Origin: JAEDHM01 sp964368645
Lineage (GTDB): Bacteria; Bacillota; Clostridia; Christensenellales; CAG-1252
Assembly: GCA_964368645.1 (NCBI GenBank)
Contig: CAYJBY010000014.1
Coordinates: forward strand, 8,232 to 72,231
Reading direction: 5' to 3'
DNA length: 64,000 nucleotides
Shown: positions 19,501 to 34,500 of the stretch, piece after piece
Position numbering within the stretch: position 1 is the stretch's first letter
How the letters are laid out: each line of letters begins with the position of its first letter
Notes under the pieces: generated by a model
Told to the model about the DNA's origin: nothing
The model's database searches: none
Seen by the model: only the letters and a program-made list of their open reading frames with translations
Made by a program: the position numbers and the translations under genes

Positions 19501-22500
19501 CTACGCGGTAACGGGCTTGAGCCTTAACAATATGAGCAACTATACCTTGTCGGGTACAGCAACCACGGCGTTTACCATTGCCGCGAAGGCTATAACCGTG
19601 AGCTTTGCCGAGTACGGCAGCGCGTCCACGTCTAACGCTTGGACTTACGACGGCGGCAACCACGGTGTAACGGCTACCGTTGCAGGAATAGCAGGTACCG
19701 AAAAGGTCAGCTTTACCGTCACCTCTACCTATGCAACCAAGGGAATCGCAAGCAACGGCACGGCTATTGCCAACGGCAGTTACAACTTCTATTCCAAGAA
19801 TTACAGTGCTAACGCTTACACCTGTGTGGTTAGCGCACTTTACTCTGTAACGGGCGGCACCTATGCCGATATCGTTAACTACTCTTACAGCTCCACATCA
19901 GCAACTGCTAAGCGTATCAATAAGCGTACTATTACCATAAGCTGGACGCCTATTAACTCTCTGTCCTACAATTTGAATTTGCAGAACGGAGTTAACGCGT
20001 CTGTTACGGGTATGATAAGCGGCGAAAACCTTTATCTGTATATTACAGCAGGTGCTTATACAAGCAGTGCCAAGACCACAGAGCGTAGCGGTTCAGGCTT
20101 GTCCTATAAGACTAATTCCGTTACAACCTCGACTTCGCTTGCCCACGCTACGCAGACCGCTATTACCTGCGGTAGCGGAGCTACTTCCAGAAGTATAGCC
20201 TTGTTCGGCGCAAAGGCAGGATATTATGCTGTTACCGCGCTTAGCCTTGACGCTTCTGCAAGCGGCAGTACGATGGCTAACTACACCTTATCGGGTACCG
20301 CCACAACAGCGTTTACTATAGGTACCAAAACGATTACCGTAGCGTTTAGCGAATATACCTCTAACGGCACCGCTTCTACCTCCAACAGTTGGGTTTACGA
20401 CGGCGGCAATCACGGCGTAAAGGCCACCGTTTCAGGTATTATAGACACAAGCGTTAAGCTGACGGTTTCCTCTTCCTACGCTACTAACGGTATTGCAAGC
20501 AACTCCACAACGGTTACCAATACCGCTTATAACTTCTATTCCAAGAATTACGCGGCTTCCGCTTATAACGTGAACGTATCCGCGATTTACTCCGTTGCAG
20601 GCGGCAACGGCTACGCAGACGCTGAGAACTATAGCTTATCGGTTAGCGGTACCCGTGCCAAGTCCATCACACAACGTGAGCTTTCCACCTCTTGGAGTGT
20701 TCCTCAGCTAACTTATAGCGGTGCACTTCAGCGTTTTGCAACCTTAACCGTTACTAACGTGGTTTCGGGTGAAACGATAGTCTTAACCAACGCCACCACG
20801 GCAAAGTATTACGGAACCTCTACCGATATGAGCGGCAGCGGTATGACTCCCACTGGAGCAACCGTTTCTATGGCGGACAGCGACAGCAACGGCAGTGTTG
20901 CTCAGCAATGGAACGTGGGTAAGTCAGGCACTTACACCGTAACCGTGGGTATCTCCACAGGAAGCTCAGGTATGTCTAACTACAAGTGGGCGAGCGGTGC
21001 GGTTCTATCCGCCAGCAAGGGTGTTTACAGACAACTGTTGCAGTTGACTTGGAAGACAGAGGGCGGTGCGGCATTAACTTCCGTAGGCACCTCAACGGCT
21101 CCTGTTTACAGCTATTCTCCCACCTATAACGGCTCTCAACAGGGCGTTCAGTGCGTTGTTTCGGGTGTTTTGACAGGCACCTATGCGGAGACTCTCCAAT
21201 TCACGTGGGGAACTAATACCTATGTATCTCAGGGCATAGTGAGCAATACCACCAACGTAGGCAACGGCACCTACCTCTTTAGGTCAAAAGACTGCGGAAC
21301 CTATAATCTCAGCCTTTCGGCAGTTTATTCCGTAAGCGGAGACAGTCCTTATAAGGACGTCAAGAACTACGCCTTTGACAACCGTATAATGTGCAACGGC
21401 ACAACTAACAGCTATATGGCGTCAAGCGATTACGTTACCACAACGCAGGTGCGTACCGTTATCAACCAAAAGGCTCTTACCTTTACCTTAACTCCTGCGT
21501 CCTTGACCTATAACGGTGTTCAGCAGATAGGCGACACCTTGGCAATCAGCGGTATGGTAGCCGCCGATACTCTGAAGATAACCGCCGCGCAAACCGCGGT
21601 TAAGTCTTCCTCCGACAGCACCGCCTTAACAGGTAGCGGAGTTGCTTATAAGGTCGGCACAGGCAGTGTGCAGTCCGCGACTAACGCGGCTATTACCGTT
21701 GGCTCGGGCGCAACCTCCTACAACGTGTATTTCTACGGAGCGAAAGCAGGCTACTACGGCATAACGGTCGCTTTGAACGATATGTCCAACTACAAGCTGA
21801 CGGGCGACGGCTCTACTGTCGTCAGCTCCTTGACTTCCGGATTTACAGTCGGTAAACGCACAGTTACCGTCACCTTTGCCGCATACAGCTCCAACGGCGT
21901 GGCGGCAAGCTCCAACGCTTGGACTTACGACGGTGCGAACCACGGCGTTACCGCTACGGTCGCAGGTATTCAGGGCAGTGACAAGATAAAGTTCACAGTC
22001 AGCTCCAATTACGCTACCAAGGGTATCGCTTCCAATACAACAGAGTGTACCAACGGCGCGTATAACTTCCATTCCAAAAACTACAGCGCATCTAACTATA
22101 CCTGCACTGTCAGCGCGATTAACGCGGTTACAACAGGTATTTATGCGGATACCGCCAACTATACGTTTGCGTCCTCTTCCGCCACCGCTCAAAAGATTAA
22201 TCAGCGTCCTATAACAGCAACCTTCTCCGTTTCTAACAAAACCTATAACGGCGGACAGCAGATAGGCGATACTTTAACCTTCTCCAACCTAGTCGCCGCA
22301 GACACCCTTAACGTCACCACAACTTTGGGCGCTTGGACGGACAGCGGCAAGGGCACAGCAAGAAGCAACGCAGGTCAGGCCTATAAGGTCGGCAGCGGCA
22401 GTATTACGGAAATCACACACAACACAGCCGCTACGTTCGCTATGGGTACAGGCTCCACCTCTTACGCGTTGTATCTGTACGGCGCGAAAGCAGGTTATTA

Positions 22501-25500
22501 CTCTGTTTCCGTAGCTTTAGCTTCTATGAGTAACTACTCTATGAGTACGGCAACCTCTGCATATACCTTCTCGGCAAAGGCAGTAACGGTATCCTATCAG
22601 GCTTATACTTCCAACAGCCAGAACGCTTCGTCCAACGCTTGGATTTACGACGGCGGCAACCACGGTGTTAAAGCTACCATTGCAGGTATTCAGGGCAGTG
22701 ATAAGGTCAAGTTCACCGTCAGCTCCAATTACGCTACCAAGGGTATTGCATCTAACAGTACCGAGTGCACCAACACGAGCTACAATTTCTATTCCATCAA
22801 CTACAGCGCGTCTAACTATACTTGTACGGTCAGCGCGATTAACGCCGTTACCACAGGCGCGTATGCCGATACGTGTAACTATACTTTCAGTTCCACCGCC
22901 GCAACGGGATATAAGATTAATCAGCGTCCCGTTTCCGCTGTGTTTACTCCTGCTTCGCTAACCTATAACGGCGGTCAGCAAGTCGGCGCAACAGTCACCT
23001 TGGGTGGTATTCAGGGCGTGACCTATTCGGGTTTCGTTACCACCGATACGCTGAAGGTTTTGGCAACAATGGGTGGTTACACCGCTTCCGATAAGGCAAC
23101 CGCATTAACCAATTCGGGTATCGCGTTCAGCGCAGGCGGCGATTCTATCGCCTTAACACAGGGCGTTGCTTCCGCATCTACTACGGTTGGCAGCGGCTCA
23201 ACCTCCTATACGTTATCCTACTTTGGAGCTAAGGCAGGTTACTATACCACAACGATTGCGTTGTCCTCAATGGGCAACTATTACCTTACTTCGGACGGCA
23301 CTACGGCGTTTTCCTCTGTAAGTGATGATTTCTCCGTCGCAAAGGCGGCTATTACATCTGCTTGGGTTAATAACAACGGCTCCGCAACCTATGACGGCGC
23401 GGCTCACGGCGTAAGCATTTCCTTCGCAGGTATTCAGGGTGCGGATAAGGTCAAGTTTACGGTTTCCACTACTTCCGGTAAGACTGCATTCACCGTTATG
23501 GGCATTACAGGCAACACCACGGAGTGCGTTAATAGCACTCAGTACACCTTCACAGGCGTCAACGTGGCTACATACGGCGTAACCGTTTCCGCGGTCAGCG
23601 GCGTAACAACAGGCACCTATGCCGATACCGCTAACTACACATATTCGTCTACGGCGGCTGTTTACACTATCAACAAGCGTACTATTACCGCAACGGTAAC
23701 TGCTACCAACCTTACGTATAACGGCAGTCTTCAGACAGGCTATAACGTCAAACTTAACAACGTGGTCAGCGGCGATACGCTAAACATAGCGGTTACGGCA
23801 GGCGAATGGACTTCCTCTGCAAAATCCGCTCAGCGCAGCGGCTCGGGCTTGTCCTATCTGACCTCTACCACCACAACTTTCAGCGGTACGCCTACAGCCT
23901 TGACTCACAATACCTCCGCCAACGCGTCCGTAGCCTCCGGCACCACCGCTCGTTACTTCGCGCTTTATGCAGGTAAGGCAGGCTATTACTACGTAAGCGC
24001 ACTTACCTTAAGAGGTATGTCTAACTATACCTTAACAGGCACCGTAACCGGCGGCTTTACCGTGAATACAACAGCGGTAAGCGTCACTTGGAGCGGTACG
24101 TCTAACAACACGATTTATAACGGCGGAACTCACACGGTTACCGCTACCTTCACTGGCATTAAGGGTACGGATAAACTCGCCTTTACGTTCACCAATACAG
24201 GCGCGTACACTACCTCATTTACCAACGCTACCTACGTTGCAAACGAGGGTACTACGACATTTGTTACAGGCAAGAACGTAGGCACATATACCGCCACGAT
24301 TACGGGAATCAACGGCGCAAGCACAGGCACCTACGCTGACGTTTGCAATTATACGCTGACCTCTTCCTCGGGCAAATACGTTATTACGCCCAAGACCATA
24401 ACCGCGGCTTGGAGCAATTCAACTCCCGTTTACAACGGCGCACAGCAGTCCGGCGCAACCTTAACGATTACAGGAATGATAGCCGCAGACAGCCTTAGCC
24501 TTAAGGTTACGGCAGGAGCTTGGACGTCATCGGCAGCCAGTACTGCAAGAAGCGGTTCAGGTCTTGCATATCGTACCAATTCCGTTACTTCCACTACCGC
24601 GCTGACTCACGCAACAGCCGCTAACGTAACTTGCGGTTCAGGCGCGACTAGCCGTACGTTCAGTCTATACGGCGCGAAGGCAGGCTACTATAACGTAAGT
24701 GCGGTAACGCTTAACGGTATGGGTAACTACACCTTAAGCTATACTACCGCTAATAACGCCTTTACTATAGGCACTACGGCGGTATCCGTTGCCTACAGCG
24801 GCACGGGAAGCGCGGAGTATAACGGCAAAACTCATACCGTAACCGCCACCTTTACGGGTATTAAGGGCAGTGATAAGCTCGCCTTCAACTTCACCAACAC
24901 AGGCGCGTACACTACTTCCTTTGCCAATACAACCTACGTTGCCAACAACGGCACGGCTACCTTTACAACGCTTAAAGCGGTGGGCACCTATGCGGTTAAA
25001 ATCACCTCGCTTAAGGCGGCATCTACGGGAACCTATGCGGATCTTTGTAACTATACACTGACCTCTGACGTGGGCGGCGAGTACGTTATCACTCCCAAAG
25101 CGGTTACGATAAGCTGGTCTGCTCCTTCCTCTAATTTGACTTACAACGGCGTATTCCGTAACTTAACCACAATGACGGTTTCGGGAATAATGCTCAATAA
25201 CTCAAACGTATCCGATAACGTCGGTCTTACCGTGACTACCAACGCATACCTGCTTAACAGCACTACCGCGTTGTCTAACAGCGGCGTGACCGCAGGCGGA
25301 ACTTTCGGCTTTACGACTTCTGCCAATACCAAGGCTTTCGGCGGAGTTAAGGCAGGCGATTACGCGGTTTCCGTTGCGCTTTCCACCGATTTGACCACCT
25401 ATTCGGATAACGCAAACTACGTCATAGCAGGTACAACCGCTCAAGATTACGCTATTAATAAGGTGACGGTGAGCCTAAGCTGGCTCGCTACCGATTACAC

Positions 25501-28500
25501 CTGCACAACCGCAGGCACCTATAACGGCACGTCTTATACGGTGGGCGCGGTGATTAACAGTACCGTCTATTCCGCACTTTCCGCTACCGACAAGACCAAG
25601 TTCGCCGCAAGCGCTATCTACAGTAAGAGCGCACACGGCGTAACCTTTACCGTAAGCGGTGTGGTGAACAGCGAATCGATTAAGTTAGCGTTTACATCGA
25701 CTTATGCCACTAACGGCATTACGTCCAACAGCTCCACTCTAACTAACGGCGGCACGGCTTCCTTTACTGCAATCAACGCAGGAAGTTACAGCTTGTCGGG
25801 AATGTCCGTAACGGGAGCTTCGGGCGGCACCTACTCCGACGCAGGCAACTACGTCCTTACCGCTAATCAGTCCGGCTCGGCGTTTACCATTAACAAACGT
25901 ACTTTGACTATCTCTTCTTGGAGCACCTTGAGCTTTGTCTATAACGGAGCGGAGCATACCGTTACCGCCACCGCCGGCAACGTCTGTTTGGGCGACGCCG
26001 TAACCTTTAACTATACTTCTTCGGGTACCACCGTCAACAAGGCGACTAACGCAGGTACATACACCGCAACGGTTTCCGGTTGCAGTCAGTCCTCTAACTA
26101 TTTGATTCCTTCTTCCGGTTTATCCAAGAGCTGGACTATTACCAAGAGAGAGGTTACGGTTAGCTGGAGTTCCGCATCGGGATTGACCTACAGCGCAAAT
26201 GCGCAGGGCATCACCTTAACTATAGGCAATATCGTAAGCAATGACGTTATCACTTTCAACGTAAGCAAGAGCGGCAGTGTTCCCACAGGAATTTCGGGCT
26301 ACACCGTGGCTGTCAGCGTTCCCGGTAGCAATTCCGTGGTTTCCAGCGGCAGTTCGACTACCGTTTCTCAAAACTTCGCGGCAGTGGACGCAGGCTCTTA
26401 TTCCGCAAGCGTCACAGGCATAGCTTCAACGAATAACGGCAGTTCCAACTATAAGCTGCCCGGTTCAGGGTTAAGCGGCAGTTGGTCTATCGCACGCAAG
26501 ACGATAGGCTTTGACTGGGATTATTCTGGCACGCCTTTCGAGTATTACCTCGGCAACAGCACGGTTAGCGTGTCCTCTGTAACCGGCTTGGTTGACAGCG
26601 TTACCATCAGCGTGGCTTATACCACGCACACGGTTGACCGCTATTACGTGAACGGCTCAATCAGCACCAACGTTACGGTAGGTAGTAACACAGCTATGTC
26701 CGCAGGCGATTATACCGCGATAGTCAATTCCTTTACCGCATCGGACGGCAAATCCAACTACGTTTTGCCCGCGGCTTCCGCACGCAGTAAGGCTTGGCAA
26801 ATCAAAAAACGTACGGTTACTTTGTCTTGGGGCGATATTTCCGCTTATACCTATAACGGCAGCGGTCAGGGACCTACCTTAACGCTTACCAATATAATCA
26901 GCGGCGACAATATCGGTTTCTTGGCTTCCGTCACAGGCACAACCACAGGCGGCGCAACAGTCAATAACTCCGGTGCCAACGCAATTCACTTTACCTATGC
27001 GACAAAGACGACTTCCGGCGGTTACGATACCTATGTGTACACCTTCAGTTCAACGATATACGCTGGTAATTATGCCGTATCCGTTACAGGTTTGGATTCC
27101 GCAGTCGGCGTTTCCGACAATTACGAGACCTTATCCGAGAACAGCTCGGTTTCCTACTCCATTGCACAGAAAACCATATCCATCGTTTGGAATAAGGACA
27201 GCCTAAGCACTTGGAGCAATTACACCACCACTTATAACGGCAGTACGCGCTCGGTAACTCCTGCGATAGCTTCCGGTATTATTTGCTCGGTGAACGGCAC
27301 TGCCGACGTTGTAACGCTTACCTATAGCGGTAACGCTTATAAGAATGCAGGCACCTACACCGTCAACGTATCCGCTGTTTCCAACAGCAACTATAAGCTT
27401 CCCTCCGTAACGTCTAAGGCGTGGACGGTGGCGAAACGTATTTTAACCTACAACTGGTATTGGCAGAATACGCTCTTGGCAACGGCGGCCGCCAACTCGG
27501 CTTCCCTCGTTTATAACGGCGGTTATCACGAGGTAACGGTCACCGCAGGCAACCTCGTCAGCGGAGAGTCCGTAACCTTTACCTATACTAATAACAAGAA
27601 AATCGCGGCGGCAGGTTATACCGCAACGGCAACCATATCCCAGACAGGCAGTTATTATGCCAACTACGATATCAGCACCGCAGGCAACCAGACGGTTTCC
27701 ACCGCTTGGACAATCAAACCTCGCACGATAGCTTCCGCTAACGTGGTTTGGGGTACGACCTCTTACGAATACGACGGCGCAGAGCATACCGTAACGGTTT
27801 CTAACGTAACCAACAAGGTTACTGGCGATACGATTAACTTTACCTACGTTAATTCCGGCACCACCACCAATAAGGCAACCGCTAAGGGTACCTATACGGC
27901 TCAAATCAGCTCTCAGGACAACTCGAATTACGTTTTGAGCGGAACAATATCCACCCCGTGGTACGTTACTCCGAAACTTCTTACCGTAAGCTGGTCCGCC
28001 AATTCTCCCACCTATAACGGCACGGCACAGGGCGTTTCCGTGACGATTTCGGGTATGATAAAAACCGATACCGTTAAGTTCAGCACCACAAATACGGGCG
28101 TTAATCCCACAAACGGCACGGTTATTACCTATAACGGCTCTTCCTCGGGAACTGGTTCTTTGACTTATGCGTTCACCGCAATAGCCGCAGGCAGTTATAC
28201 CGCTTCCGTTACCGCGGTAACGAATTACGCCAATATGAACGAGAACTACACAATGCCCACCAACAGCCGCACCTTCACAATAGGCAAGGCGAGCATTAGG
28301 CTTAACTGGTCGGCTATGAGCTCCAACGACGCGAACTTAACGTATAACGGTACGAAGCAGGGTGTTCAAGCTGTGGTCAGCGGTATAGTATCGGGCGAAA
28401 GTGTCAAACTTACGCTTACCTCTAACTACGCAGACAACGGCATCAGCAACGAAAGCACGGCTGTGACTAACGGCACTTATACCTTCGGCTCCGTCAATTA

Positions 28501-31500
28501 CGGCAGTTATTCGGTTTCAGTTACGGCAGTCAAGTCTGTAACCGCCACGCACGCGAATAGCGCGTACGCGGGCGTATCCAATTATACTCTCGTCAACAAT
28601 TCGGGAACCAAAGCGGTTAGTATCAACAGACGTACCGTGGCGGTTGACTGGACTTATACTTCAGGCACAACAGGCAGTTGGACTTACGACAATGCTTCAC
28701 ACGGCGTAACCGCAACAGTTTCCAATATTTTGGCAAGCGACGCGGCGGCAATCAAGTTTAGCTGTGCAGGTACGGGCAGTGCAATCAGCACCAAGTCTGT
28801 AGGCTCTCAATATACTTCTTCCGCTCTACTGATGAAAAACGTCAGCTATACCTTTACTGCGGTTAATTATTCTGCGGAAGCTTACACAGCGGAGATTAAC
28901 GGTATCACCGATAATCCTTCCTCTAACTATGCTTTACCTGCTTCGGGCTTAAGCAATAGCTACACGATAGGACAGCGTCAGCTTACTATCGGCTGGACGG
29001 ATACGGACGGCGCAACGGCGTATAGCTGGACTTATGACGGCATAGCTCACGGCGCGATTATGACGGTTGGCAACATCGTTACGGGCACAACGGTAACTCT
29101 CACGGTTTCCGGCACGGGCACAATGCCTACCTCTAATACGTTTACCACCGTTTCCTCCGGCGCAGGCACATATACGAATACGCTTAACTACACCGCGGTC
29201 AACGCTAAGAGCTCTAATTACACGGCGGCGGTTTCCTCTGTCGCAGGCAATAACTATAAGTTGCCGTCAACAGGACTTTCTGTAACCTACGCGATAGGCT
29301 ATCGTACTTTGTCGGCTACTTGGGCTTACACCTCCGGTACAACTGGAAACTGGACGTACGACAACGCCGCACACGGAGTCAAAGTCACTATGTCGGGTAT
29401 TTTGGCAAGCGACGCGTCTTCTATTGCATTCTCCTATACCTCTAACGGCACTAATACGCCTTCTAAGTCTGTAGGTACGCAATACAGCTCGGGTTCGCTT
29501 TCTCTGAAAGACGTAAGCTATACCTTTACCGCTGTTAATTATTCCGCTAACGCGTATTCGGCAACGGTGACGGGTATTTCCACCAACCCCAACTCCAACT
29601 ACAAGCTTCCTTCTTCAGGTTTGAATAAGACTTACTCCATAAGCAAGCGTACTCTTACCGTAAGCTGGAAGGATACTGACGGCGCAACGGCATATAGCTG
29701 GACTTACGATAATGCGGCTCACGGTGCAGTTATGACCGTCGGCAACATCGTTACAGGCACAACCGTTAAGCTGACCGTGTCCGGAACGGGAACCGTTCCC
29801 ACCGGTACTAACTTTACTACAACATCCTCAGGCTCCGGCGTTTACAGTAACGCGTTTACTTTCTCGGCGAAGGCATACAGCAATACCGCTTATACCGCGG
29901 CGGTTACGGCAGTCGGTAACGCGAACTACGCTTTGCCCGGCTCCGGCTTGACCGCAAGCTATTCCATTAACGCCCGTGTTGCTACGTTAAGCTGGAAACT
30001 GGACGGCAGTTCAACCTTATCAACCGTTTATGATGGCAACGTCCATACTGTTACCTGCACGGTGTCTAATCTGTACGGCAATGATGAATGTACCGTAACT
30101 TTAAGCGGCAACACAGCGACTAAGGCAAACGATTCCGCTTATACGGCAACGGCTACCGCCTTGTCCAACGCTAACTACGTTCTGCCTGCTTCTCCCACCA
30201 CCGCTTACCGCGTCAACAGACGCACGATTACCGCGGTTCTGGGCGATAATTCGGTAGAATATAAGTTTAACGCTATTAATTCCACCGATTTGGCTCTCCG
30301 CTTTACCAATACGGTCGGCTCCGAAGCTCCCTTATACACCAATACCTATTTCGCCGCCAATAATACGGCTAGCGCAATTTCCGCTCCCTCCAACGTGGGC
30401 AGTTATTACGTTATGACCGTGCTTACTTCCGCCGCAGTTAATTCTAACTACACCTTATCCAACAGCGGAACGGCGTACGTTTCAGGCAAGGCTTTGGCCT
30501 TTGAAATTACCAAATATCAGATTAGCTACGCTGACTTAGAGTGGCTGACCTACACGCTGACTCCTGCCAACACCTACGTAGCAGGCGTGGATTACTATTA
30601 TCTGAACAACGGCGACTGCGTTGCGGTTACCGTTACTTCCAGTACGGAATACGCTAACGCTGTGGCGGCTCACGGCACACTGTTTAAGGCGTCGGCAGGA
30701 CAGTCCTACGCTTTGGGCGGCTCCCTCAGCTTCAGCGGTTCTTCGGTATATCATTACTTTACCGCCGAATTAGACGGCGTATTTGCGGCAGCAGGTGCGT
30801 CAGGTTCCAACTACGTGAGTATGCCTTCCAAGTCAGGCACAGACGCTTTGGCTATTAATTACCATTACTACGGCTTATGTACCTGCGGCAGTAACACCAG
30901 CGGCGCGTATTGCTACAGCGCAAGTCACCAGTGGATATTAGACAGTGACGGCAATCCTATGTATAATTACGGTCCTGCACACGCAGGTACCTATTGGATA
31001 GAGCTTACCTTAGATGGAACGCTTGCTTCCAACTTCGAGTTTGACGCGGCAACCGTTGCTTCCAACTACGCTAATTCCACTTATTTCGCGACCGCAGGCT
31101 CGGACGTTAATCTCCTTGCTACCAACTATATGACCTATAGCGCGGCGACAAGCTGGACTAATGCGACAACAGGATACTACAAGCTGGACGGAAGCACCTA
31201 TATGTCCCTCGGCACCTTTGCCACGGCACAGGAATTTGCAGACGCAACTCATCCGCTTTCCTCCGGTTATATCGCAGGCAGAAGCTACTTCTTCAAGAAC
31301 GGCGGCGGTAATTACGTTTCTCTTACGATTTCAAGCGAAAGCGAATACAGCTCCGCGATAGCTTCGCACTCCACGCTGTACTATTCCATAACCGCTTATA
31401 CCGCTACGGCTCCTTCCGCAACCGCGGTTATGAGCTGTAACGCTAACGGCAGTGATATCTGCGTGGTCAACTTCAATATATCTCAGAGCTTAAGCGGATT

Positions 31501-34500
31501 TAACTATGACGCTACTCTTGACGAGCCTACCAAGACGTTCGACGGCACGGCTTATCAGGGCACTCCCACAATCGCTGAGGGAAGTACCCATAATTATAAC
31601 GATATATGCGTATCGCTGTATCCCACCGACGCGTACGACGACGGCGGCACGGTTACGCCTATCGCAACCTATACGGTTGCTCAGTTTACCAGTGCGGCTA
31701 ATACCTATACCCGTAATGCAGGCGTTTATTACCTGTTGTACTGGTTCAATGACGGTACTTACGCCAGCGGCTCCGGTCAAACCACCTGCGACAGCGAATC
31801 AGGTTCCTTGGATTCCATAAAGTGCAGACTGACGATTCTGACTCGTAACGTACAGATTACCAACACTGCGAACGGCGGTTGGACAAAGGTTTACGACGGT
31901 ACGGCGGATTACGAATACTTTACCAGTGTTGAAGCCGTTCTCAGCGGCGATAGCCTCAACTACGTTGGTATTGCAGATAACTCGAAAGCATTGCTTACCG
32001 CAATGTTCGACAGTGCGAACTACGGCAACCGTACGTTGACCATAGCTCTTACGGGCGCGGACGCTTCCAACTATACGATCAGCTACAGAGCCAATTCCAC
32101 TGCAAGCTATACCATAGCGAATCTCACCACTACCAATAACTCTATCAGCACAACGGTTAGCGGTTCGATTACAAAACGTAACATATCCGTAACCACAACC
32201 GCAAGCGGCAGTAACACCGATTTCAACAAGGTTTACGATGCAGGTACGGTATTCAACGGTTTCACCTATGCCAACGTGGTCGCAGGACAGAACGTAACGA
32301 TTTCCGCGGCGTACAGCACAGCCAATGCAGGCTCTGCCAACGTCAGCTTTACCGTAAGCGGAGCAACCGCCTCTAACTATACGCTGCAAATTAACGGCGG
32401 CACGGTTGACGTGCGCACTGTTGCGGCTACGATAGCTTATAAGGGCATTGCATTCAGCAACGTGGCAACCGTTAAGGATTACGATGGCACGGTTTCCGTA
32501 ACCTTCGATTACGATTCCGCCGCAATAGTAGGCAGCGAGGACGTTACTGTTATAGGCGCATACAGCAGTATCCACCACAGCACGGAAGAAAGCCGCACGA
32601 TTACCATATCCTTATCGGGTGACGATATAGCCAACTACACTTTGGGCACGGACAGCACTGTGCGCAAGGCAGTGGAAATCATTACCGATAATATTCGTAT
32701 TAACAAGAGAACGATAGTTATATCCACCACGGCAACGGGTACCAACTCCGACTTTATCAAGGCTTACGACAGCGTGTCCGCATTCAGCGCGTTCACCTTC
32801 AGCGGCGCGATAGCGGCGGACGGTATCACCGTAACGGCGGCGTACAGCAGTGCGAATGCAGGCAGCCGCACGGTTACTTTCGCAATCGCAGGCAGTAACA
32901 CGTCCGACTACCAGTTACAAATCAACGGCGGCACGGTAGGACAGGACAGCGTATCGACAACTATTTACCTCAAGGGTATAGACGTCACTTCCATCATTAG
33001 AAGCAAGGTTTACGACGGTGATACCTCGGTAGCCTTTACTTATGAAACCTCCGCTGTAGTAGGAAGCGAGGCGGTCAGCCTTTCCGCGGCGTACGACAAC
33101 AAGTCCGCAGGAATGGGCAAGACCATTACCGTTACTATGAGCGGTGCGAATAGCTCCAACTATACGATCGGCTCCGACAGTACGGTTAGAACCTCTGCAA
33201 TCACCTATACGGACGGCGTTATTTCCGCAAGGACTCTGACGCTGACTTGGACTAATAATTGTTCCGTTTATGACGGCACGGCGCAATCCGTTTCGCTGAA
33301 AATAGACAATATCGTCAGCGGCGACTCCTTAGCGTCCGTCAGCGATACTCCGACCTCTACTTCCGAAAGCTATTCCGCAGCGGACGGCGCGGCGGTTTAC
33401 TACAACACCTATACGTATTCCAATACGAATGCGGGCACCTACGGCAAAAATATTGACGTTACCTCTGACGCTAATTACGTAATCAGCGCCAACTCTTCCT
33501 ACAATTGGAGCATAGAAAAGCGCCAAATTACGGTCAACTGGCTAGCAGACGACAGCACGGCTACTTGGAACGCGTCGTTTGAAACCGTTTACACCGCAAC
33601 GGAACGCAAAGTTACCTATTCTATAGGCGGCGTGGACGGCGTAACGGCTTCCGGTTTGGTATTGGGAGATGATTTAGGCATAACGGCATACGATTTGGCT
33701 CACACCATAGTCGGCTCTTATACCGCAAGCTGTTCTATAAGCAATAATAACTATGTTATTAACGTAGGCGGCAGTTTGGTTAATAGCACTTCCAGAGCTT
33801 GGAAGATAGTCAAGGCGACAATTACAGGCATCAGCTTCAGCAACTTGACCGTAACCTATGACGGACAGAGCCATAAGATAGAGTCAAGCGCAACCTCCTA
33901 TACCCTTAATGGCGTAGTACATTCTCTTACCGCCACCTACGGCATCACGCCTAACGGCGGAAGCACCACGGTTGGCAACAGCGCGGTAAACGTACACAAG
34001 GTGAGCGGAAGCGTATCCTATTACACTGTAACCTGCAAGCTGACCAACAGTAACTTCAACGACTACAATGTTTACAATAGTGCGGCGACCTCAACCTACT
34101 CGGCGAAACTGACTATTAATCCTGCTAACGTAACGGGCGTATCTATGGACAACAAGAGCGCGGTTTACAATGCGCAGGTTCAGTATTTGTACGTTAATCA
34201 GGCGGTTAGTCACGACGCGGTTTCCGTAATCACCACAATAGGCGATACTGTTTCGATAAGCTACTCAATCAACGCAGTCAGCGGCACTACGGTTAGCGGC
34301 GTTAATAACGGCGCGAAGGTGGTCGGCACTTATACCGTCACCGCCACTGTGGGCGCGGATAACGACAACTATTTAGATTTGACTCTCACGAAAACGCTTA
34401 CTATCAGCCCCGCGGTTATCACCAAAGCTAATTCTGACGCGATTACTATGACGGGAACCTACAGCGGCACCTATAACAGAGCGGCGCATACAGTTGCCGC

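Noticed and set aside
29261..29275. LPSTG pentapeptide in the giant protein as a sortase signal
   Set aside because: It is internal, has no hydrophobic segment and basic tail after it, and sits in a repeat family where LPxSGL variants recur as ordinary strand ends.
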